DNA of 64,000 nucleotides, taken from JBKECF01 sp047974375 (GTDB lineage Bacteria > Bacillota > Clostridia > Lachnospirales > CAMZNU01). The stretch covers positions 104,512-168,511 of the forward strand of contig JBKECF010000081.1 of assembly GCA_047974375.1 (NCBI GenBank), given 5' to 3'. The notes under the pieces are model-generated. The model was not told the DNA's origin, made no database searches, and saw nothing but the letters and a program-made list of their open reading frames with translations. The position numbers and the translations under genes were made by a program. This document shows positions 38,333-49,252 of the stretch, one piece after another (within the stretch, counting starts at the first letter, position 1; the number at the start of each line of letters is the position of its first letter).

Positions 38333-39781
38333 ATGAATGTAACAATAGTAGCAGTAGTAGCAGTGTATATGTTATTTATGTTGGGCATAGGTTTTTATGC
38401 TTCTAAAAAAATAACTAATACAACAGATTTTATGGTAGCTGGCCGAGGTATGGGGCCTGTGTTAATGGCTGGAACTTTAGCAGCTACAGAAATTGGTGGG
38501 GGTAGCTCACTAGGTGTAGTTGAGCAGGCTAGTAACTTAGGAACAAAACAATGGGGTCTTAGTGCCTCTTGGTATATTATAACAATGGGTATTGCCTTGG
38601 TTATTTTATCTTTTATTGCACCAAAGTTGCGTTCGACGGAGGTAAAAACAGTACCAGAATATTTCCGTAGAAGATATGGAAAGGCAGCAGGATTGTTTAC
38701 GGCAATAACTATGATTTTGCCTTTAGTAGGTCTTACTGCTAGCCAGTTTATGGCTTCTTCTACAATACTTTCGGTAATGATTGGTATTGATTTCAAAGTT
38801 GCAGTAATAGTGGTAACTATTATAGTAACTACTTATGCTGTTCTTGGAGGAATGTGGTCTGTTGCCTTAACGGATTTTATACAGGTTGGTTTAATAGTAG
38901 TAACAATGGCTATAGCCATACCTTTTTCCATGAAGTATGCAGGTGGATACGATGCAGTGGTTAGTTCTGTTCCGCCAGAAACTTTTGATTTCTTTACAGG
39001 CATAGGAGGTCCAAAGGCTATTTTTGCGCTTATAATAATGTATGTATCTACTTTTACAGTTGGCCAAGAGGCTGTGTGCCGATATTATTCAGCAAGAGAT
39101 GGAAAGGCAGCAAAGCAAGGTTCGCTATTAGCGGCTTTAATAAATGGAGTATATGCTTTTATACCTACAACCTTGGGTATAATTACTTTATCTATGGTTT
39201 TAAATGGAGTAGTTGAGGAATCTGTTATTTTGGAACAGGGCGCTAGATATACATTGCCGGTTCTTGCTACAATAACTATGCCTCCTATTATGACAGGTTT
39301 ACTATTTGCTGGAATTATATCTGCTACTATGAGTAGTGCCGATTCTGATATGTTAGGAGCTGGGTCGATTTTTTCTAATGATATTTATTTAGAATATATA
39401 AATAAAGATGCAGATGATAAGAAGATAATGAGAGTAACACAGTTATCTATGATAGTGATTGGTATTTTAGGAATGTTTGTAGCAATGAATGCTACTAGTA
39501 TAATAAATCTACTTATGTTCTCATTTACATTAAGAGCGGCGGGAGCTTTTTTTCCATACGTTATGGGGCATTATTGGAAAAAGGCATCACCAGCAGGTGC
39601 TCTTGCTGCTTTAATAGTTGGAGGAATAGTTTCTGTTGCTTATGAAAGAATAGATGGATTAAAATTTTTTGGTTGGGAACAACAAACAGTTATACCGGGT
39701 CTTGTATCTGCTTTAATTGTATTTATTATATTTAGCATTTTAATGCCACCCAAAAATGCTACAACGGAATTAACTGACTAG
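38333..39781 (+). CDS. Sodium:solute symporter (SSS family)
   Basis: A 482-residue transporter with about 13 hydrophobic helices, similar to the PutP/SSS group. The early segment YASKKITNTTDFMVAGRGMG and the later TFTVGQEAVCRYYSARDGKAAKQG, in part, are family-typical, as is the FAGIISATMSSADSDMLGAGS segment carrying serines of the sodium site. The substrate (amino acid, vitamin, sugar or carboxylate) cannot be told. AAAGGAG precedes the ATG. It follows metH after 88 nt and ends in a strong terminator. Confidence 0.88.
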   Translation: MNVTIVAVVAVYMLFMLGIGFYASKKITNTTDFMVAGRGMGPVLMAGTLAATEIGGGSSLGVVEQASNLGTKQWGLSASWYIITMGIALVILSFIAPKLRSTEVKTVPEYFRRRYGKAAGLFTAITMILPLVGLTASQFMASSTILSVMIGIDFKVAVIVVTIIVTTYAVLGGMWSVALTDFIQVGLIVVTMAIAIPFSMKYAGGYDAVVSSVPPETFDFFTGIGGPKAIFALIIMYVSTFTVGQEAVCRYYSARDGKAAKQGSLLAALINGVYAFIPTTLGIITLSMVLNGVVEESVILEQGARYTLPVLATITMPPIMTGLLFAGIISATMSSADSDMLGAGSIFSNDIYLEYINKDADDKKIMRVTQLSMIVIGILGMFVAMNATSIINLLMFSFTLRAAGAFFPYVMGHYWKKASPAGALAALIVGGIVSVAYERIDGLKFFGWEQQTVIPGLVSALIVFIIFSILMPPKNATTELTD

Positions 39782-39811
39782 TTTTAAATTGTATTAACTA
39801 TTTTTTAGCTA

Positions 39812-39859
39812 AAAAAGGCTGTAGGAAGTAATGAGAAATTATTTCCTAACAGCCTTTTT
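39812..39859 (+). terminator. Intrinsic terminator after the symporter gene
   Basis: AAAAGGCTGTAGGAA pairs with TTCCTAACAGCCTTTT around an AT-rich loop, followed by T. The 288 bp from here to the perR start hold no gene; a TATAAT at 40114-40119 is the likely perR -10 box. Confidence 0.85.
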
Positions 39860-40147
39860 ATGTCCATTGTTAAAGGGGGATTTTACTTACAATAAGTTTT
39901 CATATTGACAGTTAGTCATTAAATATATTTTTTCGTATCTTTCGAAACAGTTTATAACGTTTACTTCCTTTTTGTTATAAAATGGTTTGTAGTGTCAATA
40001 GCTAGTTCAGCTATGTTTATGGCTGTATATTACAATCATTTTATTAAAGTTAAGTTAAAAAAATAAATTGATTTATAAAAAAATAATTTTTTGTAACTAG
40101 ATATTAATTGTGTTATAATAATCTATATTAAAAAGGTGGTGATAATA

Positions 40148-40567
40148 ATGAATATGGATTCAAGCAAGGTTTTAAAAGAGAATGGCATGAAAGTTACGCC
40201 TCAAAGAGTTGCAATTCTTGATTTTTTGCAAAATACTACAGAACACCCAACAGCCGAAATTATATATACTTATGTAGGTAAAGAGTATCCAAGTATTAGT
40301 TTTGCTACAGTGTATAAAACTTTGGATTCGTTCCGTAGTAAAAATATTATTAGCGAAATAAATGTTGGTGAAGACTTCCATAGATATGACGCCAATACCA
40401 ACGATCATCCGCATTTTATTTGCGATAAATGCAAGCGGGTATTAGATATACATGACGTTGAAGGCATATCTAGAGCTGTTAAAAAAATTGAAAAAAATAA
40501 TAATATTGATGTAAATGAATTTAGACTACTCATGTATGGAACTTGTTCTTCATGCAAAAATAAGTAG
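40148..40567 (+). CDS. perR: Fur-family regulator, probably PerR
   Basis: A 139-residue metal-dependent repressor. The winged-helix part has VTPQRVAILDFLQNTTEHPT and SISFATVYKTLDSF; the dimer part has DANTNDHPHFICDKC and a terminal CSSC, giving two CxxC pairs for structural zinc. The spacing and the HPHFIC region resemble PerR, the peroxide sensor, more than Fur or Zur. The ATG at 40148 follows AAGGTGGTGAT; a GTG 12 nt earlier is in the ribosome site. It is a single-gene unit closed by a terminator. Confidence 0.82.
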   Translation: MNMDSSKVLKENGMKVTPQRVAILDFLQNTTEHPTAEIIYTYVGKEYPSISFATVYKTLDSFRSKNIISEINVGEDFHRYDANTNDHPHFICDKCKRVLDIHDVEGISRAVKKIEKNNNIDVNEFRLLMYGTCSSCKNK

Positions 40568-40569
40568 CA

Positions 40570-40598
40570 AAAAAGGGAGCTGAAAAAGCTCCTTTTTA
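40570..40598 (+). terminator. Intrinsic terminator after perR
   Basis: AAAAGGGAGCT pairs with AGCTCCTTTTT around a GAAAA-type loop. Confidence 0.85.
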
Positions 40599-40699
40599 AA
40601 TTTTCATATAAATTTATTTTTTCCTTTAAAAGCAAACAGTATAAGGGGCTCATAATACAAGAAAAAAATCAAGACTTTTATTATTTTATTTTTAAGTTA

Positions 40700-40886
40700 T
40701 TATGGTACTAGAGCTAGACAAACATATGGGAAGTAAGGTGGATATCCTTCGCTGTACCCGCAACCGTAAAGTCGGATACCATTTTGTTTAGTTTAATTAT
40801 CTGCGGGAAGACAGACAATCATTTAGAATATTTTTAGTTTATATACTATACAAAAAAATCTTAATGTACCCGCGTTAAGATTTTTT
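40700..40886 (+). promoter_or_regulatory. Cobalamin riboswitch with transcription terminator, upstream of nrdDG
   Basis: The conserved core runs GGGAAGTAAGGTGGATATCC, then GCTGTACCCGCAACCGTAAA and the B12-box-like AAGTCGGATACCA. The closing stem P1 is CTAGACAAA (40714-40722) with TTTGTTTAG (40783-40791), so the aptamer is compact. A small hairpin TCTG-CGGGAAGA-CAGA (40800-40815) fits P13, its CGGG able to kiss CCCG in L5 (40757-40760). A terminator follows: ATCTTAA (40858-40864) with TTAAGAT (40875-40881) inside longer A/T arms. Expected action: B12 binding ends transcription before nrdD. Confidence 0.85.
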
Positions 40887-40950
40887 ATTATTCACTAAAT
40901 ATTTATTTAACAAAGAAGTAGGTCATTAGGCTTAGTAGAAAGGAACGATT

Positions 40951-43113
40951 ATGTACATTATTAAAAGGGACGGAATAAAGGAAGAGTACAAAAATAGTAA
41001 AATTTACAATGCAATATTAAAAGCTGATAAAAATGTGACTGTAGAAAGTATTGACAACTTAGACGAAATAGTAAAAAAAATTGAAAGAAAACTCTTTGAC
41101 GGTATAAGTGTTGCTGAAATACAAAGTATTGTTGAAATGGAGTTGATGAAGGATTATCCTAACATAGCAAGGGCGTATATTGAATATAGAACAAGCAGGG
41201 ATAATGAAAGAAGAAAATATTTAGAGTTAACAAAAAACATACAAGGTCTAATAGATTTATCGGATAAAGATGTAGTAGAAAGCAATGCAAATAAAGATGC
41301 AAAAGTAGTTCCAGTGCAACGTGACTTACTAGCGGGTATAATAGCAAAAGATTGGGCAATGAACTATATGTTGCCAAAAGATGTAGCAGAGCATCATAAC
41401 GATGGATACATTCATATACATGACTTGGATTATAGCCCCTTTTTTCCAATGTATAATTGTATGCTAATTGATGTTAAATCCATGTTGGAAAAAGGTTTTC
41501 ATTTAGGCAATGCTACAATTGAATCGCCAAAGTCTATATCTGTAGCGTGTTCTGTAGTGGCACAAATAATAGCTCAGGTAGCCAGCCATATATATGGAGG
41601 GAATACAATAAATGGAATAGATGAAGCTCTTGAACCCTATGTGAAAAAATCCTTTACAAAGCATTATAAAAAAGGTGTAAAATATTTATATGATATAGAG
41701 TTGCCTAAGGAGTTTGAAACTGAATTTAATGATTTAGAAAATAAAGAAAAATATTTAAAAGCATGGGAGTATGCAAAAGATTTAACGGAAAAAGAAGTTT
41801 ACGATGCTTTTCAAGCTTTAGAATATGAAATAAATACACTATTTTCTGCTAATGGACAAACTCCTTTTAGTACTTTAGGTTTTGGACTTTCTTCTTCTTG
41901 GGAAGGCAGAGAAATACAAAAAGCAATATTAAAAAATAGAATAAAAGGTTTAGGTGCTGAGGGTAAAACACCTGTTTTCCCAAAATTAGTTTATGTATTA
42001 AAAGATGGGCTTAACTTAAAAGAAAGGGATCCTAATTATGATATAAAACAAATTGCACTGGAGTGCAGCACTAAAAGACTTTATCCGGATATATTAATGT
42101 ACGATAAAATAGTGGAATTTACAGGAAACTTCAAGTACCCAATGGGTTGTAGAAGCTTTTTAGGTAAATTTGAGGAAAATGGTGTAGAGATAAATAATGG
42201 TAGGTTTAATTTAGGAGTAATCACTTTAAATTTGGTAAAAGTAGCCATTGAATCAAAATTACAGAAAAAAGATTTTTTTAGTTTTTTAGATGAAAAGCTA
42301 GATATATGTAAAAGGGCCTTATTATACAGAGTTGAAAGGCTAAAAGGTGTAAAAGCAAAAGTAGCACCAATTTTATATGAAAACGGTGCAACAGGGGTTT
42401 ATTTAGATAAAGAAGATGAAATAGATTATTTACTTAAAGATGGGCGTTCTTCTATATCTTTAGGATATATTGGATTACATGAAACTATTTTATATCTATA
42501 TAATGAAAAAATGTTTGGCAATGAGGAAATGATAGAGCGTGGAATTAATATACTAAAGCATATAAAAACTAGACTAGATACTTGGAAAGAAGAATATAGC
42601 TATGGTTTTTCCCTTTATGGAACACCTTCTGAAAGTTTGTGCTATAGGTTTGAAAAAATATTGAAAGAACAATATGGTGAGATAGAAAATATAACAGATA
42701 AAACTTGGATAACAAATAGTTTTCATTTAGATGTAGAAGAAGAATGTACTGCTTTCGATAAAATAGATTTTGAAAGTAGGTTTCAGCCTTTAACAACAGG
42801 TGGATTTATTTCATACGTAGAAACAAACTCTATGGTGCAAAATCCAAAGGCTTTAGAAGTATTATGGGACTATGCCTATAATAAAATTGGATATTTTGCT
42901 ATAAATACACCATCAGATATTTGTTTTAGGTGTGGTTTTAATGGTGAGTTTACACCAACAGATGAAGGTTTTGTTTGCCCTAATTGTGGAAACAATGACA
43001 GCAAAACTTGTTCTTGTATAAGGCGTGTAAGTGGTTATTTAACAGAGCCATCTCACAGGGCTGTTAATAAAGGTAAGTTTGACGAAATGACAAGTAGATT
43101 TAAACATTATTAG
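40951..43113 (+). CDS. nrdD: Anaerobic ribonucleoside-triphosphate reductase, class III
   Basis: Oxygen-sensitive glycyl-radical enzyme that makes dNTPs (720 aa). An ATP-cone domain covers roughly residues 1-90 (MYIIKRDGIKEEYKNSKIYN). The barrel includes the HNDGYIHIHDLDY region. Near the end are the zinc-binding CxxC pairs CFRCG and CPNCG and the radical loop RRVSGYLTEPSHRAVNKGK with G695. GAAAGG precedes the ATG. The cobalamin riboswitch upstream implies that a B12-dependent reductase (NrdJ) exists elsewhere, an inference. nrdG follows after 8 nt. Confidence 0.97.
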   Translation: MYIIKRDGIKEEYKNSKIYNAILKADKNVTVESIDNLDEIVKKIERKLFDGISVAEIQSIVEMELMKDYPNIARAYIEYRTSRDNERRKYLELTKNIQGLIDLSDKDVVESNANKDAKVVPVQRDLLAGIIAKDWAMNYMLPKDVAEHHNDGYIHIHDLDYSPFFPMYNCMLIDVKSMLEKGFHLGNATIESPKSISVACSVVAQIIAQVASHIYGGNTINGIDEALEPYVKKSFTKHYKKGVKYLYDIELPKEFETEFNDLENKEKYLKAWEYAKDLTEKEVYDAFQALEYEINTLFSANGQTPFSTLGFGLSSSWEGREIQKAILKNRIKGLGAEGKTPVFPKLVYVLKDGLNLKERDPNYDIKQIALECSTKRLYPDILMYDKIVEFTGNFKYPMGCRSFLGKFEENGVEINNGRFNLGVITLNLVKVAIESKLQKKDFFSFLDEKLDICKRALLYRVERLKGVKAKVAPILYENGATGVYLDKEDEIDYLLKDGRSSISLGYIGLHETILYLYNEKMFGNEEMIERGINILKHIKTRLDTWKEEYSYGFSLYGTPSESLCYRFEKILKEQYGEIENITDKTWITNSFHLDVEEECTAFDKIDFESRFQPLTTGGFISYVETNSMVQNPKALEVLWDYAYNKIGYFAINTPSDICFRCGFNGEFTPTDEGFVCPNCGNNDSKTCSCIRRVSGYLTEPSHRAVNKGKFDEMTSRFKHY

Positions 43114-43121
43114 GAGTGTAT

Positions 43122-43619
43122 ATGAAATACGGAGAAATAAAATATGTAGATGTATTAAATGGCGATGGTTTAAGAGTCTCTTTATTTGTTTCAGGCTGTA
43201 GAAATGGATGCAAAGGCTGTTTTAATAAAATTTTAAAGGATTTTAATTTCGGAGATAAATTTACAAATAAAGAAGAAAGTAAAATATTGGAAACCATAAA
43301 AAATAAAAAAATAAATTATTCGGGAGTATCTTTACTTGGTGGGGACCCTTTCGAAGAAGAGAATGCAAAAGAACTTGTTAAGTTGGCTAAAAAAGTTAAA
43401 GAGGCTAATAAATCAGTATGGGCGTGGAGTGGTTATACCTTTGAAGATATTAGAAATAATAAAATAAAAAGTGAGTTGCTAAAGTATATAGATATACTAA
43501 TAGATGGTAAATTTATTGAAGAACAACGTGACTTGAATTTAAAATATAGAGGCTCTTTAAATCAGAGGGTTATAGATGTGAAAAAAAGCACCATAGATAA
43601 AATTGTTTTATATACATAA
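43122..43619 (+). CDS. nrdG: Anaerobic ribonucleotide reductase activating protein
   Basis: A radical-SAM enzyme that installs the glycyl radical in NrdD (165 aa, normal size). The cluster motif is CRNGCKGC (CxxxCxxC), preceded by VDVLNGDGLRVSLFVSG and followed by the GVSLLGGDPFEEEN loop. The ATG at 43122 follows AGGAG; a GTG 6 nt upstream lies between that site and the ATG. It forms an operon with nrdD and ends at a terminator. Confidence 0.95.
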   Translation: MKYGEIKYVDVLNGDGLRVSLFVSGCRNGCKGCFNKILKDFNFGDKFTNKEESKILETIKNKKINYSGVSLLGGDPFEEENAKELVKLAKKVKEANKSVWAWSGYTFEDIRNNKIKSELLKYIDILIDGKFIEEQRDLNLKYRGSLNQRVIDVKKSTIDKIVLYT

Positions 43620-43621
43620 TT

Positions 43622-43670
43622 AAAAAAGCTATTGAAATTGATAAATTATTCAATTTTAATAGCTTTTTTA
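43622..43670 (+). terminator. Intrinsic terminator after nrdG
   Basis: AAAAAAGCTATTGAAATT pairs with AATTTTAATAGCTTTTTT. Confidence 0.85.
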
Positions 43671-43778
43671 AAAAGATATAGAATATTGAAAGAAATTTTT
43701 AGAAAATAAATATATAAGCTCATAGAGTTTTTTGTATTATACAGAAAAAAATAAATCCCAAAAAAACCAAAAAAACTA

Positions 43779-43807
43779 TTGACAAGATATAAATGGGGTG
43801 GTATTGT
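43779..43807 (+). promoter_or_regulatory. Promoter of the hrcA heat-shock operon
   Basis: TTGACA (43779-43784), 17-nt spacer, TATTGT (43802-43807), a vegetative-sigma-type promoter placed just before the CIRCE operator. Confidence 0.7.
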
Positions 43808-43817
43808 ATCCTTAATG

Positions 43818-43844
43818 TTAGCACTCGGCGTGAATGAGTGCTAA
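43818..43844 (+). promoter_or_regulatory. CIRCE operator (HrcA-binding site)
   Basis: TTAGCACTC (43818-43826), nine bases, GAGTGCTAA (43836-43844): a perfect match to the consensus. HrcA bound here represses its own operon until heat stress diverts GroE. Confidence 0.97.
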
Positions 43845-43882
43845 CACGATGATATAATCATTTATTTTTAGGAAGTGATTTT

Positions 43883-44947
43883 ATGGATTTAAGTGAAAGA
43901 AAGCTTAAAATTTTAGAAGCTATAGTAAAGGATTACATTACAAATGGTGAACCAGTAGGCTCAAGAACTATAGCAAGGGATTACGACTTAGGTGTTAGCC
44001 CTGCAACTATTCGTAATGAAATGAGCGACCTTGAATGTATGGGACTTATTGTTCAACGTCACAAATCCAGTGGTAGGGTGCCATCGGATCAAGGTTATCG
44101 TTTATATGTAAATAATATTCTTAGTAGTGCATCTACAAGTAAAAACAAAAATATTGAATTTTTAGGCGATATTATTAGCAGTAATATAAATCGCATAGAA
44201 GATTTAATGGAAGAGACAGCAAAGGCTATTGCATTACTTACAAATTATGTAACTATAGTAACAGAGCCAACTAAGGAAATGGAGAATGCTACTTTTAAGC
44301 ATTTACAATTAGTACCCATTGACGAGAGATCTGTATTATTAGTTTTAGTTTTAAATAGTAATACCGTTAAGAACATAGCAATAAACCTAGAGGAAGATAA
44401 TAAGTATAATTATACCTACGATTATTTGTTGAACTTAACAGAAGTATTAAATTTAAAATTAATAGGTAAAAGAGTAAAAGATGTAAACAAAGCCTTAGTA
44501 AAAGAAATTACAGACTTAATGAATGGTGATAATAGTTTAGTTGATTTAGTTATGAAAGCTATTAGCCATATGAACTTTGAAAGTAACAAAAGGATACACG
44601 CAAGCGGTGTAAATAATTTATTTAATTATCCTGAATTTTCATCAAATATGGAAAAGGCTAAAGAAGTCTTTAGAGCCATAGAGGAAAAGGAAGTATTAAG
44701 TAAATTAATAACCAGTGATAAAGAGAAAAATTTTGAAATTATTATTGGTTCTGAGAATAGTAATAATGAAATGAAAGAATTTAGCATAATAAAGGCAAGA
44801 TATGAATTAGGTGATAATAATTATGGAAATATTGGAATTATAGGCCCAAAGCGTATGAATTATGAGGAAACCATAAAGGTGTTGAATTTTATGGTAGACA
44901 ATATAAATATGGCAATAAAAGGGTCCAACAAGCTTAATTCATCATAA
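43883..44947 (+). CDS. hrcA: Heat-inducible transcription repressor HrcA
   Basis: A 354-residue repressor of class I heat-shock genes. The winged-helix N terminus has LSERKLKILEAIVKDYI, the GEPVGSRTIA segment and SPATIRNEMSDLE, followed by the GRVPSDQGYRLYV motif and the larger dimer/inserted domain. It begins 39 nt after the CIRCE element and thus autoregulates. grpE follows after 20 nt. Length and domain order are normal. Confidence 0.97.
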   Translation: MDLSERKLKILEAIVKDYITNGEPVGSRTIARDYDLGVSPATIRNEMSDLECMGLIVQRHKSSGRVPSDQGYRLYVNNILSSASTSKNKNIEFLGDIISSNINRIEDLMEETAKAIALLTNYVTIVTEPTKEMENATFKHLQLVPIDERSVLLVLVLNSNTVKNIAINLEEDNKYNYTYDYLLNLTEVLNLKLIGKRVKDVNKALVKEITDLMNGDNSLVDLVMKAISHMNFESNKRIHASGVNNLFNYPEFSSNMEKAKEVFRAIEEKEVLSKLITSDKEKNFEIIIGSENSNNEMKEFSIIKARYELGDNNYGNIGIIGPKRMNYEETIKVLNFMVDNINMAIKGSNKLNSS

Positions 44948-44967
44948 GGAAAGGGGTTGGCTGGAAA

Positions 44968-45570
44968 ATGACTAATGAAACAGAAATAAATGATGATATT
45001 ATTATTGAAGAAACAGAAATAGATGATGAAGACGTTGAAACTACTAAAGAAGATGAAGTAGTAAGTGAAGATAGCGAGGACGAGAAGGAACTCGCTACTG
45101 ACGAACAAAAAGAAATGAAAACTACCACTGACAATCTAGATAAACTAGAAAAAGAAAAAGCTGAGCTAAAGGATAAATTAACAAGAAATTTAGCTGAGTT
45201 TGATAACTTTAGAAAACGTACAACAAAAGAAAAACAAAGTATGTATAATGAAGGTGCTAAAGACACTATAGAAAAGTTATTACCTACTATTGATAATTTT
45301 GAAAGAGCGTTAAATACAAGTGTAAACAAGGAAGATAAATTTTATATAGGTGTAAATATGATATTTACACAGCTCATAGAGCAATTAACGGCTATTGGCG
45401 TAGAAGAAGTAGAAGCAATGGGCGCTGAATTTGATCCCAATGTACACCATGCTGTAGCAAATGGCGAATCGGAAGAATATGAATCAAATCATGTTATGGA
45501 AGTTTTGCAAAAAGGATATATGTATAAAGAAAGGTTACTACGACCAGCAATGGTAAAAGTAGTACAGTAG
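44968..45570 (+). CDS. grpE: Nucleotide exchange factor GrpE
   Basis: Releases ADP from DnaK (200 aa). A highly acidic, disordered first 45 residues lead to the long coiled-coil helix (about 50-105, with LTRNLAEFDNFRKRT), then the beta domain with VEAMGAEFDPNVHHAV and GYMYKERLLRPAMVKVV. It lies between hrcA and dnaK, 18 nt before dnaK, in the usual order. The acidic start is longer than strictly needed but common in the family. Confidence 0.96.
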   Translation: MTNETEINDDIIIEETEIDDEDVETTKEDEVVSEDSEDEKELATDEQKEMKTTTDNLDKLEKEKAELKDKLTRNLAEFDNFRKRTTKEKQSMYNEGAKDTIEKLLPTIDNFERALNTSVNKEDKFYIGVNMIFTQLIEQLTAIGVEEVEAMGAEFDPNVHHAVANGESEEYESNHVMEVLQKGYMYKERLLRPAMVKVVQ

Positions 45571-45576
45571 ATATAG

Positions 45577-47442
<1,866 letters not shown>

Positions 47443-47460
47443 GCCAATAAAGATTAATGA

Positions 47461-47505
47461 AAGTCAAGTGACTTCCCCAAAGGGACAAAAGTCATTTGAC
47501 TTTTT
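47461..47505 (+). terminator. Terminator-like hairpin between dnaK and dnaJ
   Basis: AAGTCAAGTGACTT pairs with AAGTCATTTGACTT (one G-U) and TTTTT follows. It may attenuate dnaJ relative to dnaK. Confidence 0.75.
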
Positions 47506-47548
47506 GGATATGTGAATTTTTGTGGTATTATTATTAATGAGGTGAATT

Positions 47549-48673
47549 ATGGCAGATAAAAGAGATTTTTATGAAGTATTAGGCGTTGATAAAAACGCTA
47601 CAGAAGCAGATTTGAAAAAAGCGTATAGAAAGCTTGCAAAGAAATATCATCCTGACGCAAATCAAGGCAATCCCGAGGCGGAAACAAAGTTTAAAGAGGT
47701 AAGTGAGGCATATACTGTTTTAAGTGACAGCGATACTAGGGCTAAATATGACCAGTTTGGACATAGTGCCTTTGATGGCGGTGGTGGAGCTGGTGGTTTT
47801 TATAGTGGTGGTTTTGACTTTGAAGACTTGTTTAGTAGTTTTTTTGGTGGAGATGTTTTTAGTGGAGGTCGTAGACGTGGTCCAAGAAAAGGTTCAGATG
47901 TACAAGTTAATGTGGAAATTGCATTTGAAGAAGCTATTTTTGGTGGTAAAAAAGATATAACTATAAATTTAGCCGAGGATTGTAATACTTGTAATGGTAC
48001 AGGTGCTAAACCAGGCACAAACCCAGAAACTTGTAGACGTTGTGGAGGTAGTGGACAGGAAAGAGTACAAGTACAAACTCTTTTTGGAGCTACAACTACT
48101 GTGCGTAGTTGCTCGGCTTGTGGTGGTACAGGTAAACAAATAACAAACCCTTGTACTACATGTAATGGGCATGGAAAAGTTAGAAAAAATAAAACTTTAG
48201 AAGTTACAATTCCAAAAGGTATTGATAGTGGACAGTCCATTAGGCTAAATGGTAAGGGTGAACCAGGAGAAAAGGGCGCACCAAATGGTGATTTATTAGT
48301 AACTATTTATATAAGGGAGCACAAGTACTTTAAACGTAGGGGAACTACATTATATATGGAGATTCCTATTACATTTGTACAAGCTACTTTAGGTGCAGTT
48401 ATAACAATTCCTACACTTTATGGGGAAGAAACATACAATTTACGTGCTGGAACTCAAACAGGTACAAGAATACAACTTAAAAATAAAGGTGTTCCATCTT
48501 TAAGAAACACAAATAATATTGGTACATTGGAGGTTACACTTAAGGTAAGTGTTCCGACTTCCTTAACAGAGGTTCAAAAAGAATCTCTTAAAAAATTCGC
48601 AGAGGATATGGGCGAGGAGTATACCGATCATAAAAAAAGTTTTTTTGATAAAGTAAAGGATACATTTAAATAG
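47549..48673 (+). CDS. dnaJ: Chaperone DnaJ (Hsp40)
   Basis: Co-chaperone that delivers substrates to DnaK (374 aa). The J domain (1-70) carries HPD in [10 protein letters not shown]; a Gly/Phe-rich region covers about 73-115; the zinc-binding region has four CxxCxGxG-type repeats ([32 protein letters not shown]); two C-terminal beta domains follow. GAGGTG precedes the ATG. It closes the heat-shock operon and is followed by a terminator. Confidence 0.97.
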   Translation: MADKRDFYEVLGVDKNATEADLKKAYRKLAKKYHPDANQGNPEAETKFKEVSEAYTVLSDSDTRAKYDQFGHSAFDGGGGAGGFYSGGFDFEDLFSSFFGGDVFSGGRRRGPRKGSDVQVNVEIAFEEAIFGGKKDITINLAEDCNTCNGTGAKPGTNPETCRRCGGSGQERVQVQTLFGATTTVRSCSACGGTGKQITNPCTTCNGHGKVRKNKTLEVTIPKGIDSGQSIRLNGKGEPGEKGAPNGDLLVTIYIREHKYFKRRGTTLYMEIPITFVQATLGAVITIPTLYGEETYNLRAGTQTGTRIQLKNKGVPSLRNTNNIGTLEVTLKVSVPTSLTEVQKESLKKFAEDMGEEYTDHKKSFFDKVKDTFK

Positions 48674-48711
48674 AAAACTGAAATAGAAACAATGGCAATC
48701 TGATTTTTTTT

Positions 48712-48752
48712 GCTCAAACGTATATTGAATATATGTTTGAGCTTGTTTTTTT
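48712..48752 (+). terminator. Intrinsic terminator after dnaJ
   Basis: GCTCAAACGTATAT pairs with ATATATGTTTGAGC, followed by TTGTTTTTTT. Between here and 49056 I see only A/T-rich DNA with one 16-codon frame at 48894-48944. Confidence 0.85.
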
Positions 48753-49056
48753 ATCTTTTTTTGCATATTTTTTTGTAAAAAAAATCTTTGTGTTATAATT
48801 GGATTGTCAAATAAAAATCAACAACGAAAAGGTTTTGTATAGATGGAATATTGGTCATTCAAATTATTTTATTTTGTGAGGAGTATATATAAATGATTAG
48901 TGATATAAAAAAATTTTTAAAAAATAAATTTGCAACTAACTAATAAAATTTATTTTTATGAGTTAGCTTAATTTTTTTCTAAAATTAAATAAAAATAAAT
49001 ATAATATTGGTGTAATGCATTGTATTACTAATAAAAATAAAAAAGGAGTTTTTACA

Positions 49057-49252
49057 ATGTCACAAATAATAACATTTAGAATTAACGAAGATGAAGATAA
49101 AATATTGAGGTAGTATGCAGCATTATATAATTTAAATATTTTAGAATTTGTTAGAGATAGTGTGTTTAAAAAATTTTGATATGAATTTTTCATTGGCATT
49201 AAAAATCAAATGGTATAGCCAGGATGAAATAGAAAAAGAATTGGGTTATAAT
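49057..49252 (+). pseudogene. Decayed antitoxin gene, ribbon-helix-helix type
   Basis: From the ATG at 49057 (after AAAAGGAG) the frame reads MSQIITFRINEDEDKILR, then a TAG (49111-49113), then YAALYNLNILEFVRDSVFKK. A one-base shift near 49177 is needed to continue into MNFSLALKIKWYSQDEIEKE. This pattern fits DUF6290/RelB-like antitoxins paired with RelE toxins. A nonsense codon plus frameshifts make it non-functional. Confidence 0.65.

Noticed and set aside
40114..40130. PerR box over the perR -10 region
   Set aside because: TTATAAT is followed by only a weak partner half (TCTATAT); symmetry is too poor to claim an operator.
43853..43858. TATAAT just before hrcA as the main -10 box
   Set aside because: It lacks a -35 partner because CIRCE occupies that place; TTGACA/TATTGT at 43779-43807 is better spaced.
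47800..48240. Open frames opposite and shifted within dnaJ
   Set aside because: They arise from the Gly- and Cys-rich codons of dnaJ; no ribosome site or family match.
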